Below are positions 32,279 through 41,939 of a stretch of DNA of 64,000 nucleotides, in pieces. The stretch spans positions 1-64,000 of the forward strand of contig JAPOQA010000070.1 of the NCBI GenBank assembly GCA_026710945.1, read 5' to 3'. Numbering within the stretch: position 1 is the first letter of the stretch; each line of letters begins with the position of its first letter. The DNA is from Chloroflexota bacterium (GTDB taxonomy: Bacteria; Chloroflexota; UBA11872; VXOZ01). Position numbers and translations under genes: made by a program. Below the pieces are notes generated by a model, which was not told the origin of the DNA, did not search any database, and worked only from the letters and a program-made list of their open reading frames with translations.

Positions 32279-34489
32279 GTGCCTCAAATTGAGTCTGCCG
32301 TAACTGATGCTGAATTGAGAGAAGTCTCGCTCACTCGTAGTGAGTACGATCGCATTTGCTCCCAACTTGGCCGTGCGCCAAATCGTGTTGAGGTAGGCAT
32401 GTTCGGCGCGATGTGGAGTGAGCACTGCGGCTATAAGAACTCGCGACCGCTGCTGAAACTGCTGCCAACCGCCGGGAGGCACGTCCTCATCGGCGCGGGA
32501 GAGGAAAACGCCGGTGCCGTCGACATCGGTCACGGGCTGGCAGTGGTCTTCAAAGTGGAGAGCCACAACCATCCCAGCGCCGTGGAGCCGTTCCAAGGAG
32601 CGGCGACCGGTGTGGGCGGCATCGTGCGGGACATCTTTACCATGGGCGCCCGCCCCATCGCGCTACTCAATTCACTGCGCTTTGGCCCCTTGAGTGATGC
32701 GCGCAACCGCTATCTGTTCAATGGCGTTGTCGGCGGCATTAGCCATTACGGCAACTGTGTGGGCATCCCCGACGTGGGTGGTGAAGTAAATTTTGCGTCT
32801 TCCTATGCCGGCAACCCTCTCGTCAACGCCATGTGCGTCGGTCTCATTCGGCAGGATAAGCTCATACGCGCTCGCGCCCACGGCGCCGGGAACACATTAA
32901 TGCTCGTGGGAGCGGCGACCGGCCGCGACGGCATTCACGGCGCTTCATTCGCTTCCCTGGATGATCCTGAGCTGTCCCATCGCGGCGTGGTGCAGGTTGG
33001 CGATCCCTTCATGGAAAAGTTGCTTATCGAAGCGTGTCTGGAGCTGGGTGAAACCGATTACCTGGTGGGATTGCAGGACCTCGGTGCGGCTGGGCTGACA
33101 AGCTCTTCCGTGGAGGCGGCGCACAAGGGTGAGAGTGGTGTTGAAATTGACGTGAGCCGTGTGCCGTGCCGGGAAGAGGGGATGACCCCCTACGAAATGA
33201 TGCTCAGTGAGAGCCAGGAGCGCATGCTTGCAATTGTGCGCCGGGGCGCGGAGGAGAACGTAGCCGAGATCTTCTCGCGATGGGGGCTTCACTCGAACGT
33301 AATCGGTCAGGTTACCGCCGACGGCATGGTGCGGGTTCGCAACGGTGAGGAGTTGGTAGCTGACATCCCAGCGCACCTGCTGGCGGACGCGCCGACGTAC
33401 GAGAGGGAAGGCACCCCACCGGCCTACCTACAGGAAACGCACGCCTTTCGGCAAGAGACCTTGCCCGAGCCACAGGACTACAATGATGTCTTTCTCAAGT
33501 TGCTCGCAAGCCCCAACATCGCGAGCAAAGAGTGCGTCTTTCAGCAATATGACTACAGCGTCCAGGTCAACACCGTGCAAGGCCCCGGCGGGGACGCGGC
33601 GGTGCTGCGGGTCAAGGGAACGCCGATAGGGCTTGCCGTCACGATAGATGGCAATGGGCAGTACTGCCAGCTTGATCCATTTGCAGGCGGCGCTATCGCG
33701 GTAGCGGAAGCCGCACGCAATTTGGCGTGTGTGGGCGCCGAGCCGCTCGCGCTCACCAACTGCCTCAACTTCGGCAACCCGGAAAAGAGCGACGTCTACT
33801 ACCAGTTGGAAAAGGTGATACGCGGCATGGCCGCAGCCTGCGAGGCGCTCGACGTGCCGGTGGTGAGCGGGAATGTCAGTCTTTACAATGAAACGCGCGG
33901 TCAGCCCATTTACCCCACGCCGATGATAGGCATGGTCGGCAAGTTGGATGTTGTAGAGCAGAGTGTCACAATGGCATTCCAAAATGAAGAAGACGTGATT
34001 GTGCTTCTCGGCCCGCAAAGCGATCACTGCGGTGGTAGTGAGTATCTGGCTTCAATTCACAGTCGTGTGTCAGGTAAGGCGCCTCCCATCGACCTCGGCA
34101 TGGAAGTGCGTGTGCAGTCCGTCTGCCGTCAGATTATTCGCGCCGGCGTGATAAACAGCGCGCACGACTGCTCTCAAGGGGGCCTCGCCGTAGCCCTGGC
34201 GGAGAGCGCCATTGCAGGTGGCATTGGGTTTCAGGTGGACCTGCCGGGCGAGGGTCGAGCGGACGCTCTCTTGTTTGGCGAGGGACAATCACGAATTGTC
34301 GTTAGTGTGCCGGAAAAGGAGATGGCGGCGGTGAGCGTGGCAGCCGAAGAAAACGGTGTGCCGTGCACAGCGATCGGGCGTGTCTGGGGCGACGCGCTCG
34401 TGCTGGGTGACAGGCTGTCGGTTTCACTGGCATCTGCACGGCGGGCGTGGCAGAATGGAGTTGCGGAGGCACTGGCTGGGGAAGGGTAA
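32279..34489 (+). CDS. purL: phosphoribosylformylglycinamidine synthase catalytic subunit PurL
   Basis: 736 residues, the short (PurS/PurQ-dependent) PurL. It uses ATP and ammonia from PurQ to make FGAM. Visible blocks include GRAPNRVEVGMFGAMWSEHC, VFKVESHNHPSAVEPFQGA (ATP/substrate), GIPDVGGEVNF, GLTSSSVEAA and NCLNFGNPEKSDVYYQ, and HDCSQGGLAVALAESA. The start is GTG 32279, after AGGAG at 32263-32267; this gives the conserved N-terminus (VSLTRSEYDRIC). It is downstream of purQ in the same operon and precedes purF. Confidence 0.95.
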   Translation: MPQIESAVTDAELREVSLTRSEYDRICSQLGRAPNRVEVGMFGAMWSEHCGYKNSRPLLKLLPTAGRHVLIGAGEENAGAVDIGHGLAVVFKVESHNHPSAVEPFQGAATGVGGIVRDIFTMGARPIALLNSLRFGPLSDARNRYLFNGVVGGISHYGNCVGIPDVGGEVNFASSYAGNPLVNAMCVGLIRQDKLIRARAHGAGNTLMLVGAATGRDGIHGASFASLDDPELSHRGVVQVGDPFMEKLLIEACLELGETDYLVGLQDLGAAGLTSSSVEAAHKGESGVEIDVSRVPCREEGMTPYEMMLSESQERMLAIVRRGAEENVAEIFSRWGLHSNVIGQVTADGMVRVRNGEELVADIPAHLLADAPTYEREGTPPAYLQETHAFRQETLPEPQDYNDVFLKLLASPNIASKECVFQQYDYSVQVNTVQGPGGDAAVLRVKGTPIGLAVTIDGNGQYCQLDPFAGGAIAVAEAARNLACVGAEPLALTNCLNFGNPEKSDVYYQLEKVIRGMAAACEALDVPVVSGNVSLYNETRGQPIYPTPMIGMVGKLDVVEQSVTMAFQNEEDVIVLLGPQSDHCGGSEYLASIHSRVSGKAPPIDLGMEVRVQSVCRQIIRAGVINSAHDCSQGGLAVALAESAIAGGIGFQVDLPGEGRADALLFGEGQSRIVVSVPEKEMAAVSVAAEENGVPCTAIGRVWGDALVLGDRLSVSLASARRAWQNGVAEALAGEG

Positions 34490-34523
34490 TGAGCACGCAG
34501 ATTCAAAGAGGGGCGCGTACGCT

Positions 34524-35978
34524 ATGGATGGGACTCCACCTACCACCGACACAGATTCCCCGCGTGAAGCGTGCGGCGTGTTTGGCATATACGGTCGCGA
34601 CCTCGATGTAGCCAAACTGACCTATTTCGGCTTGCACGCGCTCCAGCACCGCGGCCAAGAGAGCGCCGGCATCGCCAGCGCCGACGGCAAGCAAATGCAG
34701 GTCTACCGCAAAATGGGGCTGGTTTCTCACGTATTCTCGGAAGAGATCTTGGAGGACCTGCAGGGAATCCTGGCAATAGGACACACGCGCTATTCCACGA
34801 AGGGATCAAGTAGAGAAGACAATTCCCAGCCCATTTACGTCGAAGGTCCGCTCGGGCCGCTGGCGCTAGCCCACAATGGAAATCTCGTTAACGCCGATCA
34901 ATTGTTAGACGATTTGGAAGAACTAGGCGTTCGCCCGAAGTCCTCCACGGACAGTGAGATTGCCGCCTGGCTCATTGCCCTCGCGCCGGGAAGCACCTGG
35001 CCTGAAAAATTGCAGCACACGCTGCCCCGCCTGGTGGGTTCGTATACCTTTGTGATGGCGACGACAGACCAGGTATTGGCGGCGCGCGACCCGCTGGGGA
35101 ACCGACCCCTTTGCTTGGGATCGGTCGATGACACCTGGGTGGTGGCTTCCGAGAGTTGCGCGCTCAATACGGTTGGCGCGGAGTTTGTCCGCGAAGTGGA
35201 GCCGGGTGAGCTGGTTACGGTGGGTGAAGACGGGCTTCGTTCATACCGCATGCAGCCGGTCCAGAAGCGGGCCGTCTGCATGTTCGAGTTTATGTACCTT
35301 GCGCGGCCGGACTCGTACATCGAAGACACGCTCCTCTATCATGCCCGGCGCGAGATGGGCCGCCAGCTTGCACGGGAACGCCCAACGCCGGGCGCCGACC
35401 TGGTGATGGGTGTGCCGGAATGCGCCATAGCCGCGGCTCAGGGATACGCCGAAGAAAGCGGCCTGCCGCTCCGCGACGGCTTGGTGCGCAACCGCTACAT
35501 TCACCGCACCTTTATCCAGCCGACCGATCAATTACGGCGCGAGGGCGTGCACATGAAGTACAACACGATGCCGGAGGTGCTGGAGGGCCAGCGCGTGGTC
35601 GTAGTAGACGACTCCATAGTGCGCGGTACGAATACGCTCCCTATTGTGAAGATGCTGCGTCAGGCCGGCGCCGAGGAGGTGCACGTCCGCATTGCTGCCC
35701 CGCCGATCCGTCACCCGTGCTTTCTGGGCGTTGACATGCCGACCCGGGACGAGATAATTGCCTCCGCATTCCAGTCGCGAGAGGAAGCCGAAATGGCCGT
35801 TGGTGCGGCTATACAGGCGGACAGCCTGGGCTACCTGAGTATCGATGGCATCGTAGAGGCCGTTGACTTGCCCTACAACCACTTCTGCCTCGCTTGCTTC
35901 AATGGCGATTACCCGGTGCCTGTGCAGATGGAATTCGATAAGCTCTCGTTAGAGCAAGTGCGAGCAACAGTTTCATGA
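34524..35978 (+). CDS. purF: amidophosphoribosyltransferase PurF
   Basis: 484 residues. PurF makes 5-phosphoribosylamine from PRPP and glutamine, the first committed purine step. A short N-terminal propeptide (MDGTPPTTDTDSPREA) precedes CGVFGIY, and its Cys becomes the N-terminal nucleophile after cleavage. The glutaminase part has RGQESAGIAS and SAA.NGNL-type residues, and the PRPP loop is VVVVDDSIVRGTNT. Cysteines in MFEFMYLARP and CLACFNGDYPV fit the Fe-S-containing Bacillus-type enzyme. Although an in-frame start exists inside purL, ATG 34524 is correct because it gives the propeptide. An 83-codon ORF begins at its stop. Confidence 0.95.
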   Translation: MDGTPPTTDTDSPREACGVFGIYGRDLDVAKLTYFGLHALQHRGQESAGIASADGKQMQVYRKMGLVSHVFSEEILEDLQGILAIGHTRYSTKGSSREDNSQPIYVEGPLGPLALAHNGNLVNADQLLDDLEELGVRPKSSTDSEIAAWLIALAPGSTWPEKLQHTLPRLVGSYTFVMATTDQVLAARDPLGNRPLCLGSVDDTWVVASESCALNTVGAEFVREVEPGELVTVGEDGLRSYRMQPVQKRAVCMFEFMYLARPDSYIEDTLLYHARREMGRQLARERPTPGADLVMGVPECAIAAAQGYAEESGLPLRDGLVRNRYIHRTFIQPTDQLRREGVHMKYNTMPEVLEGQRVVVVDDSIVRGTNTLPIVKMLRQAGAEEVHVRIAAPPIRHPCFLGVDMPTRDEIIASAFQSREEAEMAVGAAIQADSLGYLSIDGIVEAVDLPYNHFCLACFNGDYPVPVQMEFDKLSLEQVRATVS

Positions 35979-36226
35979 ACGCGATGGAGTGCATTGAGAC
36001 CGGGACCGGGCGCTGTAGCAAGTCGATTTCTAACGGAACGGCGACTTTGCTACCAAAGTCTACAGAGGACCGTACGGATGCATTGCAACGCCCTCTTCGC
36101 AAGAGGCAGTGGGCCCAGAGAACTCCTGCCATGTGGGATGTGAGCGATCGGGTGTTTGCCCGCGTAGCGTTTAAGTCCATTCCGGCCGCACTACTCGTTG
36201 ATCGGAATCTTAAGGTTCATGCGTGA
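35975..36226 (+). CDS. 83-codon ORF bridging purF and purM (uncertain)
   Basis: The ATG overlaps the purF stop in an ATGA (35975-35978), and the ORF runs past the proposed purM start (36219) by eight bases. The 83-residue product (MNAMECIETGTGRCSKSISN at the start) has no recognisable motif and no membrane segment. Exact filling of the gap with overlaps on both sides is what a real operon gene would do, but the gap could equally be non-coding. No obvious ribosome site precedes it, so only translational coupling could explain expression. Confidence 0.3.
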   Translation: MNAMECIETGTGRCSKSISNGTATLLPKSTEDRTDALQRPLRKRQWAQRTPAMWDVSDRVFARVAFKSIPAALLVDRNLKVHA

Positions 36227-37250
36227 CTCTCCGCATCCCCCTTTGACCTATCAGCAAGCCGGCGTAGACATCGACGCCGGGGCTGAGGCCGTTCGACTCT
36301 TCAAGTCTCAGGTGGAAGCCACTCACGGACCAGAGGTGCTTACCGGTATCGGCAGCTTTGGCGGACTCTTTCAGTTTCCCACAGGCTACGTTGAACCGGT
36401 GCTTGTAGCCAGTACCGATAGCGTCGGCAGCAAGATTAAGCTGGCGACACAGTTAGAGCGCTACGACACGGTCGGTCAGGACATCGTAAATCACTGCATC
36501 AATGACATTCTCACTCTGGGAGCGCGACCGCTCTTCTTTCTCGATTACGTCGGGGTGGGCAGGCTTGTGCCTGAAGTAATGAGGGATGTCGTCTCCGGAG
36601 CGGCAGTGGCGTGCAAAGATGCCGGGTGCGCGCTGCTGGGCGGTGAATTGGCGGAGATACCCGACCTGTACGCCGCAGGCGACTTAGACTTTGCCGGAAC
36701 AATCGTAGGAGTTGTAGAACGCGCCAAGATCGTCAGTGGCGAGCGCATTGAGAACGGTGACGCGGTGCTAGCCTTTCCCAGCAACGGTTTGCATACGAAT
36801 GGGTATTCGTTGGCGCGCCGTGTCTTTGCTGCTGATGCGTTTGAGGTGACGGCGCCAACGCTGGGAGCGACGCTGGCGGATGCCTTGCTCGCTGTGCACA
36901 CGTGCTATCTGCACGCCGTGCAGCGTCTGTGCTCAAAACTCGACATAAAGGGAATGGCGCACATAACCGGCGGCGGACTGTGGGACAACATTCCAAGAGT
37001 CCTGCCCCAGGGAACACAGGTCCGCCTGCACTGGGGATCGTGGCCGGTGCCGCCAATCTTTCCGCTTTTACAGCAGCGTGGGGGAGTAGAGTTCGATGAG
37101 ATGTGCCGAGTCTTCAATATGGGCGTCGGATATGTAGTGATCTGTGATGAGGGAGAGGCGGCAGAAGCCCTGCGACTTGACCCCACGCTTCACCGCATTG
37201 GAGTGGTTGAAAGCCACACGGGCGATCCGCGTGTGGTGATATCGCGATGA
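36219..37250 (+). CDS. purM: phosphoribosylformylglycinamidine cyclo-ligase PurM
   Basis: 343 residues, the normal length. PurM closes the imidazole ring of FGAM to AIR with ATP. Family blocks are YQQAGVDIDAGAEAVRLFK, ASTDSVGSKIKLA (phosphate/ATP site), HCINDILTLGARPLFFLDY, LLGGELAEIPDLY and AHITGGGLWDNIPRVLP. The start ATG 36219 has AAGG a few bases before it and gives the conserved N-terminus. purN follows after 32 bases. Confidence 0.94.
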   Translation: MRDSPHPPLTYQQAGVDIDAGAEAVRLFKSQVEATHGPEVLTGIGSFGGLFQFPTGYVEPVLVASTDSVGSKIKLATQLERYDTVGQDIVNHCINDILTLGARPLFFLDYVGVGRLVPEVMRDVVSGAAVACKDAGCALLGGELAEIPDLYAAGDLDFAGTIVGVVERAKIVSGERIENGDAVLAFPSNGLHTNGYSLARRVFAADAFEVTAPTLGATLADALLAVHTCYLHAVQRLCSKLDIKGMAHITGGGLWDNIPRVLPQGTQVRLHWGSWPVPPIFPLLQQRGGVEFDEMCRVFNMGVGYVVICDEGEAAEALRLDPTLHRIGVVESHTGDPRVVISR

Positions 37251-37282
37251 TTTTGTAGCAGAAGAAGGGCAACTGGTCGAAA

Positions 37283-37942
37283 TTGGATGCGGAGACCGCT
37301 CTGCGCGTGGCAGTGCTCATTTCGGGACGAGGCAGTAACTTACAAGCGCTCATTGATGCGATCGATGAAGGTCGCCTTGACGCCGAGATTGTCACAGTCA
37401 TCTGCAATCACCGAAACGCGCCGGGCATGCAAAAGGCTCACGCTGCCGGCATCGCCGCGCATGTCATTCTGCGGCGTGACTATGCTTCCCGCGAAGCACA
37501 GCACGAGGCAATGTTGGCATGTGCGCAGCAGCATGGAGCGGAGCTAATCGTGCTCGGCGGCTTTGACCGAGTTCTATCAACCGCGTGGATGGGGGCCTAT
37601 CACAATCGGATCATCAACATTCATCCATCGCTCTTGCCAGCCTTTGCGGGAGGCATGAATCCGCAGCCGCAACAGGATGCCCTGGAGGCCGGGGTTAAGA
37701 TTGCCGGATGTACGGTGCATATTGCCACAGATGAGGTGGACGCCGGCCCAATCATTGCTCAAGCTGCGGTGCCCGTGCTTGCGGACGATACCGTAGAAAC
37801 CCTCGCAATCCGCATCTTGGCACAGGAACATCGACTGCTGCCTCAAGTCGTAAGCTGGTTTGCCGAGGATAGAGTGCACGTCGAAGGAAATTGCGTGAGA
37901 ATTGCCGGGGTGATACCGTCCCGCTGGTGGAGCGACGCCTAA
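37283..37942 (+). CDS. purN: phosphoribosylglycinamide formyltransferase PurN
   Basis: 219 residues. PurN transfers the formyl group from 10-formyl-tetrahydrofolate to glycinamide ribonucleotide. Substrate loop: VAVLISGRGSNLQALID. Catalytic Asn/His are in RIINIHPSLLPAF and the catalytic Asp is in ATDEVDAGPIIAQ. Compared with Bacillus PurN there is a slightly longer loop after LLPAF (AGGMNPQPQQDA). The start is TTG 37283 with only a distant GAAGGG; a GTG a few codons in (37309) is a weaker option. It overlaps the FchA-like gene at its stop (TAATG, 37940-37944). Confidence 0.93.
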   Translation: MDAETALRVAVLISGRGSNLQALIDAIDEGRLDAEIVTVICNHRNAPGMQKAHAAGIAAHVILRRDYASREAQHEAMLACAQQHGAELIVLGGFDRVLSTAWMGAYHNRIINIHPSLLPAFAGGMNPQPQQDALEAGVKIAGCTVHIATDEVDAGPIIAQAAVPVLADDTVETLAIRILAQEHRLLPQVVSWFAEDRVHVEGNCVRIAGVIPSRWWSDA

Positions 37943-38583
37943 TGAGCGGCACTAATGAGAGTCCGGGCGCGGTGGTTACCAATCAAAGCATCCATGCATA
38001 TCTGGAGGCGCTCTCTGCGCGGGAGCCGACGCCCGGTGGAGGCAGTGTGGCGGCATTGGTAGGCGCGCTTGGCGCGGGTCTGGCTGCCATGGTGGCCAAT
38101 TTCACTCGGGGCAGAAAAAAGTATGCGGCGGTCGCTCCCGAGGTGGAAGAGCGGCTCGCCCAATTGAGCCAATCCTTGCGCGCGCTCGAGGAATTGGTAC
38201 AGGAAGATATCGAGGCCTACGGGGTAGTTGGAGCGGGATTCGCGATGCCGCGCGGCTCCGATGAAGAGCAAGCAGCGCGGTCCGTGCATATCCAGCAGGC
38301 ATCGATTCAGGCTACGGAAGTACTCTTTGCCATCGCTGACGGGTGCGTACAGGTGAGCGATCATGCCTTGTGGCTAGCGAAGCATGGGAATAGCAATCTA
38401 CTTGCGGACGCCGTAATGGCGGTCCTCCTATCGGAGGCGGCACTGCAAGGGACGGTTGTCACAATTCGCTCAAGCCTCGGCTTTATCAAGGACGATACGG
38501 TGGTTGCTGCGATGGGAGAGCGGTTGGTCTCCTACGACAAGATGACGGAGGCGCGGGAAGAGGCACTGTCGTGCGCCCAGTAG
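37942..38583 (+). CDS. fchA: cyclodeaminase/cyclohydrolase family protein (FchA/FTCD-C type)
   Basis: 213 residues, the size of the all-helical formiminotetrahydrofolate cyclodeaminase domain and of FchA, the methenyl-tetrahydrofolate cyclohydrolase of acetogens. The signature is near the N-terminus: REPTPGGGSVAALVGALGAG, and the later GNSNLLADAVMAVLLSE is the second folate-site block. It begins inside the purN stop (TAATG), so it is coupled to PurN, a 10-formyl-THF consumer. No formiminotransferase or histidine-degradation genes are near, which favours the cyclohydrolase role over cyclodeamination. The next gene, folD, has lost its own cyclohydrolase residues. The precise activity is an inference from context. 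Confidence 0.85.
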   Translation: MSGTNESPGAVVTNQSIHAYLEALSAREPTPGGGSVAALVGALGAGLAAMVANFTRGRKKYAAVAPEVEERLAQLSQSLRALEELVQEDIEAYGVVGAGFAMPRGSDEEQAARSVHIQQASIQATEVLFAIADGCVQVSDHALWLAKHGNSNLLADAVMAVLLSEAALQGTVVTIRSSLGFIKDDTVVAAMGERLVSYDKMTEAREEALSCAQ

Positions 38584-38715
38584 CGTAGCGTTGGCGGGAA
38601 TTCGCCGAGAGATAGAGACGATTGGACCAAAGGAATTGTGACTGGGCCGCAAGCTGTGAGTCCAACGAGGCCAAGAGCGAGAATTTCGGAGAGATTGAAG
38701 AGGGGACGGAGCGAA

Positions 38716-39582
38716 ATGGCACTAGTGCTTGACGGTCGTCGCATCGCCCGTACTTTGAGTTGGAGACACCGAGACGAGCTTGCAGATATTCAAAGACGCT
38801 TGGGACATCCTCTGACGCTGGCGGTTGTGCGCGCAGGTGATGACAAGGCTTCGGCGAGCTACATTCGCCAAATTGAAAAGCTCTGTCAGCGTGTGGGTAT
38901 GGAGTTTCAAGAGCACGTGCTTTCTTCGACCGACCGCGAGCAATTCATTGGTCGTATATGCAGCCTGAACGTCGATCCGCGTGTAACCGGCATCATGCTT
39001 AGCTGGCCTTTGCCGGAGGACTGGGACCAAGAGTTAGTCGCCATGACCTTGGACCCCCGCAAAGATGTCGATGGTTTGCATCCCTTGAATGCCGGACGCG
39101 TGTTTTTGGGTGGTCAATTCCTGGGTATGGAGGCGTTCGTGCCGAATACGCCTGCGAGTGTAATATACTTGCTGCGACATTACGAGATTCCCTTGCGCGG
39201 CAAACATGCCGTGCTCATAGGCCGCAGCAACGTGGTGGGACGGCCTTTGGCAGCACTACTCATTGCCCATGACGCCACCGTAACCGTGACGCACAGCCGC
39301 ACGGCCGATCTTGCCGGTCACACCAGGCAGGCCGACATCCTCCTTGTGGCGATGGGAAGACCCAACTTTGTCTCGCCCGACATGGTGAAACCGGGGGCGG
39401 TCGTGGTGGATGTTGGCATCAACGTAACTCCCGACGGCCTCGCCGGAGATGTTCAATACGACGCTGTGAGTGAAGTGGCAAGCGCGATTACACCGGTACC
39501 CGGCGGCGTTGGCTCCGTGACGAACGCGATGCTCATCGCGAATACGATACGGGCCGCCCGCTTGCAGTCCACTTTGGCCTGA
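38716..39582 (+). CDS. folD: FolD-type methylenetetrahydrofolate dehydrogenase lacking cyclohydrolase residues
   Basis: 288 residues, the normal FolD length. The NADP site (GRSNVVGRPLAALL), KDVDGLHPLN, VDVGIN and ITPVPGGVGSVTNAML are intact. Against E. coli FolD, the lysine four residues after the conserved Tyr is replaced: SASYIRQIEK (Y49, I53) versus IYVASKRK (K54). The glutamine of VQLPLP is also gone, replaced by S96 in LSWPLP. The Lys-Gln pair is needed for the cyclohydrolase step, so this protein is probably a dehydrogenase only, with the upstream FchA-like protein supplying the missing activity. I chose ATG 38716, after a GGAG about six bases upstream. Confidence 0.9.
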   Translation: MALVLDGRRIARTLSWRHRDELADIQRRLGHPLTLAVVRAGDDKASASYIRQIEKLCQRVGMEFQEHVLSSTDREQFIGRICSLNVDPRVTGIMLSWPLPEDWDQELVAMTLDPRKDVDGLHPLNAGRVFLGGQFLGMEAFVPNTPASVIYLLRHYEIPLRGKHAVLIGRSNVVGRPLAALLIAHDATVTVTHSRTADLAGHTRQADILLVAMGRPNFVSPDMVKPGAVVVDVGINVTPDGLAGDVQYDAVSEVASAITPVPGGVGSVTNAMLIANTIRAARLQSTLA

Positions 39583-39590
39583 GCCGCTAA

Positions 39591-40892
<1,302 letters not shown>

Positions 40893-41156
40893 ACCTGCAC
40901 GACCGAAGAGTGCCGTGATCGCGGCTGTGCTCAAGTCGGTATGTGACCTTGGGGTGTCCAGCCGGGGAGCTGGATATTACTCGCAAATTCTGTTCCCGAA
41001 ACTCGCTTGCCCGCTTAGGCAATTGCTTTGTAGATGCGTTGCGCCTCTGGCACACGACGGCCTGCGCTACAATAGTCGTTGCGGCGAGTGACGCAAGTAT
41101 CGCCACATTGTTGCTTGGTAAAGTGATTGAACGCACTGGAGTCTGGTGTTCCCCTG

Positions 41157-41939
41157 ATGGACACAAACACATTACGCGCGCTGCTCACGGACTTGCAACG
41201 TGGGACCGCAGACATAGAGCAGGTGGTACGCCGGATACGGTTGGCTCCCTACGAGGATTTGGGTTTCGCCAAGGTAGACGCGCAACGCCAACTGCGGGTA
41301 GGCTTCCCGGAGGTTATCTACTGTCCGGGCAAGACTTCGGCACAAGTCATCGGCATTGCCGAGGAGTTGCTCGCCCATGATCAGACCGTCCTGGCCACAC
41401 GCGCAACACCGGAACTCTTTGCGGACGTGAACGCGCGGATTCCGGCTGCCGAGTACCATGAAGACGCCCACGCCATCGTCGTCCGCCGCGAATTGCAGCA
41501 CCTGGCAGAGGGACGGGTAGCGGTAGTCGCTGCAGGCACGGCTGACTTGCCGGTAGCTGCTGAAGCCAGCTTAACGGCGGAACTGATGGGGTGCCGGGTT
41601 GATCGATTGACAGACGTGGGTGTGGCAGGGCTGCACCGGCTTTTGCTCAACCTTGAAACCGTGCAGCAGGCCCGCGCCGTGGTCGCCGTGGCTGGCATGG
41701 AGGGCGCGCTGCCGAGTGTGCTTGCCGGTCTGATCGATCGACCCGTCATTGCCGTGCCGACGAGTGTGGGGTACGGGGCCTCGCTCGGTGGCCTGACGCC
41801 GCTCCTCACCATGCTCAATAGCTGTGCGGCCGGACTCGCCGTCGTGAACATCGATAATGGCTTTGGCGCAGGATACATGGCCGGCATGATTTGCCGCATG
41901 GCGGAAGTAGGCAGTGTCCAGGATGCGTCATGCGAATAG
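41157..41939 (+). CDS. larB: nickel-pincer cofactor synthesis carboxylase LarB
   Basis: 260 residues, typical LarB. LarB carboxylates the pyridine ring of nicotinic acid adenine dinucleotide and hydrolyses it in the first step of making the nickel-pincer nucleotide cofactor. The C-terminal half is the AIR carboxylase/PurE-like fold: RVAVVAAGTADLPVAAEA, VVVAVAGMEGALPSVLAGL and AVPTSVGYGASLGGLTPLLT. N-terminal DLGFAKVDAQRQLRVGFPEV is the usual LarB signature. Start ATG 41157 fits better than the upstream TTG 41127. larC overlaps its end by ten bases. larE and larA are not in the window. Confidence 0.9.
   Translation: MDTNTLRALLTDLQRGTADIEQVVRRIRLAPYEDLGFAKVDAQRQLRVGFPEVIYCPGKTSAQVIGIAEELLAHDQTVLATRATPELFADVNARIPAAEYHEDAHAIVVRRELQHLAEGRVAVVAAGTADLPVAAEASLTAELMGCRVDRLTDVGVAGLHRLLLNLETVQQARAVVAVAGMEGALPSVLAGLIDRPVIAVPTSVGYGASLGGLTPLLTMLNSCAAGLAVVNIDNGFGAGYMAGMICRMAEVGSVQDASCE

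Noticed and set aside
32279-34489. purL as a split or frameshifted gene because of overlapping open frames
   Set aside because: The plus frame is continuous and contains all PurL blocks in order, so overlapping frames are shadows.
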